From: Bacteroidales bacterium
Lineage (GTDB): Bacteria > Bacteroidota > Bacteroidia > Bacteroidales > Muribaculaceae
Length of the DNA: 32,939 nucleotides
Direction: 5' to 3'
NCBI GenBank assembly: GCA_020859755.1
Contig: JAJBVP010000239.1
Location: 1 to 32,939, forward strand
The notes beneath the pieces are model-generated. The model had not been told where the DNA came from and made no database searches. It saw only the letters and a program-made list of their open reading frames with translations. Of this stretch, positions 1 through 6,845 are shown piece after piece. A program made the position numbers and the translations under genes. The number at the start of each line of letters is the position of its first letter. The first letter of the stretch is position 1.

Positions 1-83
1 GCACTACGATCCACGGCTTGTCGATTAACATTTTTTGTTGAACGGAGCCTAAAAACTTCCAACTACTACAAGACTCCCCCCAG

Positions 84-527
84 ATGGAAAGAATAAAGGT
101 AAAAATCATCAACCGCTCCCACCATCCCCTGCCCTGCTACGAGACCCCCTCGTCGGCAGGCATGGACGTGCGTGCGTTCCTGTCCACCCCTATCATGCTG
201 CAGCCCGGTGAACGCGTGCTCGTCCCCACGGGTTTGTACATGCAGTTGCCCCAGGGTCACGAGTGCCAAATCCGTCCCCGTTCGGGCCTGGCCCTCAAGC
301 ATGGCATCACCGTGCTCAACACCCCCGGCACGGTCGACGCCGACTACCGCGGCGAAATCAAGGTGATTCTCATCAACTTGTCCAAGGAGCCGTTTGTTAT
401 TAACGACGGAGAGCGCGTGTGCCAAATGGTGATCACCGACTATACCCACGTCGAATGGGAGTCAACCGACCGCCTCGACGAAACAAAGCGCGGCGACGGA
501 GGCTTCGGCCACACGGGCTTGAATTAA
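84..527 (+). CDS. dut: dUTP diphosphatase (dUTPase)
   Basis: This 147-residue protein is a trimeric dUTPase, which hydrolyses dUTP to dUMP and pyrophosphate, keeping uracil out of DNA and feeding thymidylate synthesis in the cytoplasm. All five family motifs are visible in order: AGMDVRA (residues 25-31), PRSGLA (65-70), GTVDADYRG (82-90) with the catalytic Asp in the TVDADY segment, GERVCQMVI (109-117), and the glycine-rich C-terminal arm [10 protein letters not shown] (136-145) that closes over the substrate. The length is normal for bacterial dUTPases. The ATG at 84 gives the usual short N-terminus before the first strand, and no better start lies upstream. A 192-bp repeat-rich gap separates it from the TPR gene; as I recall, dut next to TPR, DUF4292 and EnvC genes is a common Bacteroidales arrangement. 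Nothing is odd about the protein. Confidence 0.97.
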   Translation: MERIKVKIINRSHHPLPCYETPSSAGMDVRAFLSTPIMLQPGERVLVPTGLYMQLPQGHECQIRPRSGLALKHGITVLNTPGTVDADYRGEIKVILINLSKEPFVINDGERVCQMVITDYTHVEWESTDRLDETKRGDGGFGHTGLN

Positions 528-556
528 AAGCCGCGGCCTTTAGGCCCAGAGGACGA

Positions 557-577
557 AGGCTCCATAAGGCGGAGCCT
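557..577. other. Hairpin after dut
   Basis: AGGCTCC (557-563) and GGAGCCT (571-577) form a perfect 7-bp stem with a 7-nt loop, about 30 nt after the dut stop. No T-run follows on either strand, so it is not a textbook intrinsic terminator. It could still mark the 3' end of the dut transcript or be one of the short repeats that fill this gap. Confidence 0.4.
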
Positions 578-579
578 GA

Positions 580-602
580 GGATAAAGGATAAAGGGTAAA
601 GG
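580..602 (+). repeat. 7-nt tandem repeat in the dut-TPR gap
   Basis: Three adjacent 7-nt units read GGATAAA, GGATAAA and GGGTAAA, followed by GG. They sit directly between the hairpin at 557-577 and the 9-nt array at 608-697, so almost the whole 192-bp gap consists of short repeats. No function is evident. Confidence 0.6.
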
Positions 603-607
603 CCCAG

Positions 608-697
608 GATTCCCGGGATGCACGGGACGCCCGAGATTCCCGAGATTCCCGGGATTCCCGAGACGCCCGGGACGCCCGAGATTCCCGGGATGCACGA
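608..697 (+). repeat. 9-nt tandem array, ten units (GATTCCCGG-like)
   Basis: The 90 bp divide exactly into ten 9-nt units of three related types: GATTCCCGG/A (five units), GACGCCCGG/A (three units) and GATGCACGG/A (two units). The first two and the last two units are the same pair of types (GATTCCCG, GATGCACG). The array ends 22 nt before the GTG start of the TPR gene and so probably lies in its leader. A three-unit relative is found at 30920-30946. Every unit can partly pair with its neighbour because TCCCGGGA is self-complementary, so an RNA copy would be highly structured. Confidence 0.8.
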
Positions 698-719
698 AAG
701 AAACGAAAATTAGTGTCAA

Positions 720-2459
720 GTGAAGAAGCTGCTTTTATATATAGTGCTGGCGACGTCGCTGGCAGCACTGGCCGCCAAGGACGACGCATGGAGCCGTGGC
801 GAGCAAGCTCGCCATGCCGACTTCCTGTTCATGGAGGCCATGCGTCAAAACGCCCTCGAAAACCACGACGCCTACTTCGAGCTGCTCAACCGAGCCTACG
901 CCCTCGACACCACCCAAACGGCCGTCGGACACGACCTCGGATACCTCAAAATGATGATCGCCGACAACGACACCACATTCTTCAAGGACGGTTACCGATT
1001 GATGGCCAAGCATTTCGCGGCTCATCCCGAGGATTACTACTCCTCGATGTTCTACGGCCAAATCAACGACCGATTGCGCAACTCCAAGGAGGCGATACGC
1101 GTGTGGTCGACCCTCGACTCGCTTTTCCCCGACAAAATCGACGTCACCGTCAAGCTCGCCGAGGCCCTGAGCGCTTCGGGCGAGCCCGACAACATCCGCC
1201 GTTCCATCGACGTGTACAATCGCGTGGAGGTAGCCGAGGGGAAGGACGTGGGTATCACTTCCCGCAAAATCCGCTCGCTCTACTCCCTGGGCGACACCGC
1301 GGCTATTAAGAGCGAATTGCGCTCGCTGCTGGCCGCGTCGCCACGTTCATCCGAGTTCAACATCTACGCCGGTGACCTGTCGATGGCCCTCTCCGAGCCC
1401 GACACAGCCCTGATGTACTACAATCGCGCCTGCGAATTGGACTCCACCAACGGCATGGCGTTCTTCCAGCGAGCCAACCTCTACCGTGAGCTTGGCGACT
1501 CGGTGGCGTTCGACCGCGAGGTGTTCACCGCCCTGCGACAGGACAACCTCGACCTCGACGCCAAGTTGCAGATGTTCAAGGGGTATATCCAGGAACTTTA
1601 CTCCGACTCGCTCCAGCAACCTCGCATCAACTCGCTCTTCAACGTGCTGCTCGAGCAAAATCCCCACGAGGTGGACGTGCGCGACCTATACACCGCCTAC
1701 CTCATCGCCATTGACGACTTCGCAGGAGCAGCCGAGCAAACATCCTACGCTCTCGACATCGACCCCTCGGACGTGGAGCGCTGGCGCGCACTCGTTTCGC
1801 TCTATTTCCAAGCCGATGACAACCCCAAGGCTATCCAAGCCGGCAAGAACGCACTCCACTACCACCCCGACAACGCACAGCTGTGGTTGATCACCGGTAG
1901 CGGGTACGCAATGGAGGATTCCACCGATCAAGCCCTCGAATACTACGCCCGCGCCCTCGAGCTCGTCGACAGCACCAACTTCTCCCTCAAGGCTCAGATT
2001 ATGGCGTCAACAGCCGACGCTTACTATAAGCAAAACAACGTGGACAAAGCAATCGAGCTTTACGAGCAGGTAGTGCAGATCGACCCCGGCAACCTGCTGG
2101 CTCTCAATAATTACGCCTACTACCTGGCTTGCGAGGGTCGCGACCTCGACAAGGCCGAGCAGATGAGCGCCATCACCGTGCGCGACAATCCCCAGAACTC
2201 CACCGCATTGGACACCTACGCGTGGGTGTTCTTCAAAAAAGGCGACTACTCCATGGCCCGCCAGTATATCGACGCTGCTATCGCCAATATGGACGAGACC
2301 GAGGAGAACGCCGAGATCTACCACCACGCCGGCGACATCTATTTTATGGACGGCAAGCCCGACGAGGCCCTCGATTTCTGGCGCAAGGCTCTCAAGCTCG
2401 ACCCCGATGACGAGCTTCTACAGCGCAAAGTGTCGCATAAGACATTCTTCTACAAGTAA
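720..2459 (+). CDS. Periplasmic tetratricopeptide-repeat protein
   Basis: This 579-residue protein begins with a Sec signal peptide (MKKLLLYIVLATSLAALAA, probable cleavage near residue 19), so it is exported. No lipobox Cys is present. The rest is alpha-helical TPR repeat, clearest from about residue 215 onward, where units carry the A-x-x-Y-x-x-A-L-x-x-D-P pattern, for example near residues 335, 410, 445 and 545. TPR arrays are protein-docking scaffolds; the partner is unknown. The start is GTG at 720, the only start that gives a clean signal peptide. The stop is 8 nt before the DUF4292 lipoprotein gene, and envC follows, so an operon with a role in envelope assembly is the reasonable inference. 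The family is generic TPR and the exact function cannot be assigned. Confidence 0.9.
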   Translation: MKKLLLYIVLATSLAALAAKDDAWSRGEQARHADFLFMEAMRQNALENHDAYFELLNRAYALDTTQTAVGHDLGYLKMMIADNDTTFFKDGYRLMAKHFAAHPEDYYSSMFYGQINDRLRNSKEAIRVWSTLDSLFPDKIDVTVKLAEALSASGEPDNIRRSIDVYNRVEVAEGKDVGITSRKIRSLYSLGDTAAIKSELRSLLAASPRSSEFNIYAGDLSMALSEPDTALMYYNRACELDSTNGMAFFQRANLYRELGDSVAFDREVFTALRQDNLDLDAKLQMFKGYIQELYSDSLQQPRINSLFNVLLEQNPHEVDVRDLYTAYLIAIDDFAGAAEQTSYALDIDPSDVERWRALVSLYFQADDNPKAIQAGKNALHYHPDNAQLWLITGSGYAMEDSTDQALEYYARALELVDSTNFSLKAQIMASTADAYYKQNNVDKAIELYEQVVQIDPGNLLALNNYAYYLACEGRDLDKAEQMSAITVRDNPQNSTALDTYAWVFFKKGDYSMARQYIDAAIANMDETEENAEIYHHAGDIYFMDGKPDEALDFWRKALKLDPDDELLQRKVSHKTFFYK

Positions 2460-2467
2460 TTACCGCA

Positions 2468-3298
2468 ATGAAACGCATATTCTTATATATCCTGCTTGTG
2501 GCTGTGCTCGCCATGGTATCCTCCTGTAAGTCAAGCAAGGAGGTGACCAGCGGCACGTCGGCTCCATCCGCCTCGATGTCCACCCCCAAGGCCGCTGTGG
2601 AGGCCGCGTTAGCCACCTACAGCGACTGGGAATACCTGTCGGTGCCGGTGAAAGTGGAGGTCACTTCCCCAATTAAGCAATCCCTTTCAGGTCGCGCCTA
2701 TATGGTCAAGGACAAGAGCGTGTACATATCCTTGCGTTTCATAGGCATGGAGGTTGCCACCGTCTACGTCACCACCGACTCGCTCTACGCCACCATGAAG
2801 CCAGGCAAATACTACCTCGCCGAAGACCTCGCCTCAATCCTGGCCGACGTTCCCTTGACCGTGGGCGACGTGCAGTCGGCCATCCTCGGACGTATGTTCA
2901 CGCTTTCCGACAAGGAGCCTGTGCGCCTCGCCCGCGAAGCCGTGGCCGGAGCCTCCTCCGACGCTTGGCAAATCACCCTTGCCGTCCCCTCCTACCCCGA
3001 CGAGAAATACTCTTTCACCGGCCGAGGCGCCGACCTCACCTCCCTGGCATTCATCCACAACGGCTCGCAAGCCGCCACCCTGAGCTACACCGCCCCAGTC
3101 ACCACCGTGGCAGGCGCTTTCGCCCCCAAGGCCCGACTCACGGCCCAAATCCCCAAGGCTTCGGTCGACGCGTCGCTCGCCTGGACTTGGAAGGACGCCC
3201 AATGGACCGCCGCCGATATCCGATCCTGGAAGATGCCTAAAGGCTACACCCGAGTGAGAGGCACCGACGCCGTCAAAATCCTCTCTTCCGTAATATAG
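2468..3298 (+). CDS. DUF4292 family lipoprotein
   Basis: The 276-residue product starts with a lipoprotein signal peptide: MKR, a hydrophobic stretch, then lipobox V-S-S-C with the lipidated Cys at residue 20. A Ser/Thr-rich linker leads into a domain of repeated beta-strands. The segments around 'SGRAYMVKDKSVYISLRF' and 'TTDSLYATMKPGKYY' resemble the DUF4292 family of Bacteroidota, which looks related to LolA/LolB-type folds and is of unknown function. It is placed between an exported TPR protein (8-nt gap) and envC (19-nt gap), so it is probably co-transcribed with them and acts at the inner leaflet of the outer membrane or in the periplasm. A role in lipoprotein or envelope handling is inference only. 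Confidence 0.85.
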   Translation: MKRIFLYILLVAVLAMVSSCKSSKEVTSGTSAPSASMSTPKAAVEAALATYSDWEYLSVPVKVEVTSPIKQSLSGRAYMVKDKSVYISLRFIGMEVATVYVTTDSLYATMKPGKYYLAEDLASILADVPLTVGDVQSAILGRMFTLSDKEPVRLAREAVAGASSDAWQITLAVPSYPDEKYSFTGRGADLTSLAFIHNGSQAATLSYTAPVTTVAGAFAPKARLTAQIPKASVDASLAWTWKDAQWTAADIRSWKMPKGYTRVRGTDAVKILSSVI

Positions 3299-3317
3299 AC
3301 CCCCTACCCGACCCTAA

Positions 3318-5216
3318 ATGAACCGCTTTATCACGATTTTGCTCACTTTCCTTTTGGCGTTTGCTCCACTGGGCGCCCCCACCCTCTACGCCCAAAAATC
3401 CACGCAAAAAACCACCCAGCAGAAGAGCTCCAAGCGGTCAACATCCAAGAAATCCTCCTCCAAGAAGTCCACAACGTCGACCAAGAAGTCAACTACCTCC
3501 TCCAAGAAGTCAACTACCTCCTCCAAGAAGTCGACCACGACAAAAAAGCCGACCACGCCGGGCAAGGGGACAAGCTCCCAGCAGAGCGTCAAGCAACAAC
3601 AGAAAGCCACCTCACAGGCCATCCGCGAGACCAATCGCCAAATCGAGCTCAACACCAAGGAGACCACCCGCCAGCTCAACACCCTCAACCTCCTTTCGGC
3701 CGAAATCGCCGAGGCCGACCAGTCGATCAGTCGACTCAACACCTCGGTCGACTCCCTCAACCGTTCCATCGCGGCCATCAACGACACCATCTCACAGCTC
3801 GACCAACGTGTCAAGGCCATGAAAGGGAAATATGCCGTCGCCGTCAAGCGTTTCCAGGGTCAAAACCGCACGATGTCGCCTCTGGCGTTCATCTTCTCCT
3901 CCGACTCCTTCGCCCAAGCCTACCGCCGCTCCCGCTACCTCAAGCAATTCTCCCGCTGGCGTGAGCGCAAAACCGCCGAGATACACGACGCGCAAAGCGT
4001 GCTCCAAGCCAAGCGCCAATCGCTTGCGTCGCTCCAGCAACAGCGAAAATCCACCCTCAAGGACATCTCCATCGCCCGCGCCACGCTCCAGAACAAGCGC
4101 ACCGAGACCGACCAGCTGGTCGAGTCGTTACGCAAGGAGAAAGGTTCGCTGCAAGCCGTCCTGCGACAAAAGGAGAAGGAGGCGCGCGACCTCGACGCAC
4201 AGCTCCAGCGACTCATCGCCGAGGAGCAGGCACGTCGTGAGCGTGAAATCGCCGAACAACGCCGCCGCGAGGAGGCCGCTCGCCAAGCTCGTATCGCCGA
4301 AGAGAAGCGTCAGGCACAATTAGCCGAGCAACGCCGCCTGGCCCAAGAGCAGCGCCGCCAAGAGGAGGAAGCCGCCGCACTCGCCGCCAAGCAGGAGGCC
4401 GAGGCTCGCGCCGCCAAGGCCGAGGCCGAAAAGAAGGAACGTGAACTCGCCGCCGCTCGCGAGGCCGCCGCCAAGCAAGCCGAGGCTGCCAAGCGCGAGG
4501 CCGCCAAGCGCGAGGCCGAGAAAAAGGAAAAAGAGTTGGCCGCCGCCAAGCGTGAGGCCGAAAAGAAAGAAAAAGAGGCCGCCGAGGCTAAGAAAAAAGC
4601 CCGCAAAGAGGCCGCCAAGCGTGAGGCCGAGCGCAAGGCCGCCGAGAAGAAAGAAAAAGAGTTGGCCGCGCAGCGCGAAGCTGAGCGCAAGGCCGCTGAG
4701 AAAGCTGCCGCGGCTAAGCCATCCATCCCCGCCGCTCCGTCCAAGCCGGCCCCCTCGGCCGCCGACCTCGACTTGCAAGCCAAGGCCGAGGTGAAGTTGT
4801 CGGGCGACTTCGAGAGCAACCGCGGCCGGCTTCCCTACCCCGTTACCGGGAAGTACTCCATCGTAAAACATTTCGGGCGCCAACGCCACCCCGAATTGAA
4901 ATACGTCGAGACCGACAACTCGGGTATCGACATCCAGGTGACCCCCGGCACCAAGGCCCGCGCCATCTTCCCCGGCACCGTGTCGGCAATCTTCCGCCAG
5001 CCTGGCTACAACAACATCGTGATGGTGCGCCACGGCTCCTACCTCACCATCTACGCCGGCCTGAGCAACATCGCAGTGAAAACCGGCGACAAGCTTGCAG
5101 CCAACCAGTCGATCGGCACCGTCTACGCCGATCCTGACGACTCCAACCGCTCGATCCTCCACTTCGAGATACGCCGCGAGAAAATCAAGCTAAATCCCGA
5201 AGAATGGCTACGATAG
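3318..5216 (+). CDS. EnvC-like murein hydrolase activator, degenerate LytM domain
   Basis: This 632-residue protein has a signal peptide (cleavage near residue 25, L-Y-A-Q), a Lys/Ser/Thr-rich tract (about 28-80), two long coiled coils (about 90-320 and a Lys/Ala/Glu-rich helix to about 470), a Pro/Ala hinge, and a C-terminal M23/LytM domain (about 505-632). The LytM zinc site is broken: the HxxxD His is Asn534 (Asp538 remains), the HxH motif reads I613-L-H615, and the Y-x-H-L His is Gly. Enzyme-dead LytM domains with coiled coils are the hallmark of EnvC/NlpD proteins, which activate periplasmic amidases at the division septum. I therefore infer activation of an amidase rather than direct peptidoglycan cleavage. 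The gene lies 19 nt after the DUF4292 gene and overlaps the flippase gene. Confidence 0.9.
   Translation: MNRFITILLTFLLAFAPLGAPTLYAQKSTQKTTQQKSSKRSTSKKSSSKKSTTSTKKSTTSSKKSTTSSKKSTTTKKPTTPGKGTSSQQSVKQQQKATSQAIRETNRQIELNTKETTRQLNTLNLLSAEIAEADQSISRLNTSVDSLNRSIAAINDTISQLDQRVKAMKGKYAVAVKRFQGQNRTMSPLAFIFSSDSFAQAYRRSRYLKQFSRWRERKTAEIHDAQSVLQAKRQSLASLQQQRKSTLKDISIARATLQNKRTETDQLVESLRKEKGSLQAVLRQKEKEARDLDAQLQRLIAEEQARREREIAEQRRREEAARQARIAEEKRQAQLAEQRRLAQEQRRQEEEAAALAAKQEAEARAAKAEAEKKERELAAAREAAAKQAEAAKREAAKREAEKKEKELAAAKREAEKKEKEAAEAKKKARKEAAKREAERKAAEKKEKELAAQREAERKAAEKAAAAKPSIPAAPSKPAPSAADLDLQAKAEVKLSGDFESNRGRLPYPVTGKYSIVKHFGRQRHPELKYVETDNSGIDIQVTPGTKARAIFPGTVSAIFRQPGYNNIVMVRHGSYLTIYAGLSNIAVKTGDKLAANQSIGTVYADPDDSNRSILHFEIRREKIKLNPEEWLR
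3483..3545 (+). repeat. 21-nt in-frame tandem repeat in envC
   Basis: Two identical copies of AAGAAGTCAACTACCTCCTCC (3483-3503 and 3504-3524) are followed by a diverged third copy. They encode the K-K-S-T-T-S-S repeats of the Lys/Ser-rich tract just after the signal peptide. The unit is a multiple of three, so copy-number change would alter tract length without breaking the frame. A basic tract of this kind could bind peptidoglycan or teichoic-like polymers, but that is conjecture. Confidence 0.75.
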
Positions 5217-6682
5217 CTGACAAGGAGCGTGGAAGCCTCGCCCGCAACACGCAATCCACCTCCACGAGCAAGAAGGTGCTGAAAGCCATGAGTCTGTTCG
5301 GCTCGCTGCAGGTGATCCAAATCTTATGCTCGGTGATCCGCACCAAGCTGGTGGCCATCTGGATAGGAGCCGAGGGCGTGGGCCTCTTCGGCCTCTACAA
5401 CGGAGCCATCGAAATGCTCTCCTCGGCCACACAACTGGGCATCCGCACGACCGCCGTGCGCGACATCGCCTCGGCCTCAGCCTCCCGCATTGCCCTGATT
5501 ATCGCCGTCGTGCGACGCTGGGGATGGTGGCTCGGCATGCTCGGCGCCGTGGTCACCATCGCTTTGGCCATCCCCCTGAGCCAATGGACTTTCGGCGACG
5601 ATTCCCACTCCTGGGGCTTCGTCTTGCTCTCAATAGTGATGCTCAGCACGTCGATTACCGCCGCCGAGCAAACTGTAATGCAGGGGCTCGACCAACTCAA
5701 GCGCTTGGCCCAAGCCTCGCTCTGGGGCTCGCTCGTGGCCTTCCTGGCCGTTATCCCCATCTACTACTTCCTGCGCGCCGACGGCATCGTCCTGGGCTTC
5801 GTTCTCTACGCCGTCGTCACGTTAATCGTTTTTTTCGCATATCGTTCACGAGGCGTTACAGCGTTACAGCGTTACAGCGATAAAGCGAAAATCGACAATA
5901 AAGAAGCTTGGCGCGAGGGGATGGGATTCGTGCGCCTGGGCGTGCTGATGACCGTGTCGCTCTTCGCCGCCCAACTGGCCGCCTACGCTTTCATCGCTTA
6001 CCTCAACACCTACGCCGACACCGCCACCGTGGGCTACTACAACGCCGGCTACACGCTATTCAACCGATACGTTGGCCTGATCTTCACCGCCATGGCAATG
6101 GAGTTTTACCCACGCCTTGCGCGCGTGCAGCACAGCCCTCGCCGCACCTCCCTGTTCGTCTCCCACGAATTGGGACTAATCTGCTGGATACTGCTTGCTG
6201 TGGTCACATGGTTCATCGTGCTGGCACAGCCGATGGTGAGGTTGCTCTACTCGTCGGAGTTTCTGGTGATTGTGCCGTTCATCACCTGGGCGATCGTGGG
6301 CGTGACGCTGCGCGCCTCGTCGTGGTGCATGGCGTTCACGATCCTGGCCCGCGGCGACGGCAAGGTGTACCTTGTCACCGAGGTAACCAGCGCGGCTATC
6401 GGATTGGCACTCAACATCCTTGGCTACCACCTGTGGGGTCTCGTGGGACTGGCCGCAAGCTACATCGCATGGTACGGGGCCTACACCCTGATCACATGGG
6501 TGGTGTACCGTCTACGCTACGGGATGTCGCTCGATGCCCGCGTGGCCACCCTTACGTTTCTTACGCTTATCGTCACCGCCGGCGCTGCCGCCCTTATGAC
6601 CCTCGACCTTTGGCCGGCCGCACTCGCCCTCGCCATTTTGGTCACCACCACCTCGGCCCTGCGCCTACGCCGCGCTATATAG
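5204..6682 (+). CDS. Polysaccharide flippase (Wzx-like, MATE fold)
   Basis: This 492-residue integral membrane protein has a charged N-terminal tail (about 25 residues) followed by what looks like 12 or more hydrophobic helices. The first helix region, with I-R-T-K-L-V-A-I-W-I-G-A-E-G-V-G-L-F-G-L-Y-N, is typical of O-antigen translocases of the MOP superfamily, as is the later Y-Y-N-A-G-Y-T-L-F-N-R-Y-V-G segment. Such proteins flip lipid-linked oligosaccharides across the inner membrane. The ATG at 5204 overlaps the end of envC by 13 nt, so translation is probably coupled. The substrate is unknown and no glycosyltransferases are adjacent. A short octanucleotide repeat falls in the middle of the gene, where it encodes a hydrophilic loop between membrane segments. 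Confidence 0.88.
   Translation: MATIADKERGSLARNTQSTSTSKKVLKAMSLFGSLQVIQILCSVIRTKLVAIWIGAEGVGLFGLYNGAIEMLSSATQLGIRTTAVRDIASASASRIALIIAVVRRWGWWLGMLGAVVTIALAIPLSQWTFGDDSHSWGFVLLSIVMLSTSITAAEQTVMQGLDQLKRLAQASLWGSLVAFLAVIPIYYFLRADGIVLGFVLYAVVTLIVFFAYRSRGVTALQRYSDKAKIDNKEAWREGMGFVRLGVLMTVSLFAAQLAAYAFIAYLNTYADTATVGYYNAGYTLFNRYVGLIFTAMAMEFYPRLARVQHSPRRTSLFVSHELGLICWILLAVVTWFIVLAQPMVRLLYSSEFLVIVPFITWAIVGVTLRASSWCMAFTILARGDGKVYLVTEVTSAAIGLALNILGYHLWGLVGLAASYIAWYGAYTLITWVVYRLRYGMSLDARVATLTFLTLIVTAGAAALMTLDLWPAALALAILVTTTSALRLRRAI
5853..5884 (+). repeat. Octanucleotide repeat (GCGTTACA x3) inside the flippase gene
   Basis: Three perfect GCGTTACA units (5853-5876) are followed by a degenerate unit, GCGATAAA. 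The unit is not a multiple of three, so gain or loss of a copy would shift the reading frame about 44 percent of the way into the flippase. The encoded loop reads V-T-A-L-Q-R-Y-S-D. Confidence 0.75.
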
Positions 6683-6845
6683 CAACTCCATCCCCGCTAT
6701 ATTTTTCCTCCTTCTGCGTTTCTTTAATCCTTTACCAATCAGGAAATTGCCACTTTTTCGATACTATATTTTGGCCTAAAAAGCGAGGAAATCGGGGATT
6801 GCGGCTTTTACCTTTGCGAAAAACAATTTTTCACCCTATTTCGCA
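6683..6845 (+). promoter_or_regulatory. Intergenic promoter region of the GH31 gene
   Basis: This 163-bp, AT-richer gap separates the flippase from the GH31 gene. TACCTTTG at 6809-6816 fits the Bacteroidota -7 consensus TAnnTTTG and lies 29 nt before the ATG, leaving a short leader. I see no convincing -33 TTG at the right distance, so the assignment rests on the -7 match alone. The rest of the gap shows no other recognisable element. Confidence 0.5.

Noticed and set aside
2-28. Possible tail of an upstream gene (H-Y-D-P-R-L-V-D then TAA)
   Set aside because: Only eight codons are inside the window and other frames are also open there, so it cannot be told from chance.
557-577. Intrinsic terminator of dut
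   Set aside because: The stem is good but there is no T-run after it, so it is listed only as a hairpin.
608-697. CRISPR-like array
   Set aside because: The 9-nt units are directly adjacent with no spacers, and there are no cas genes in the window.
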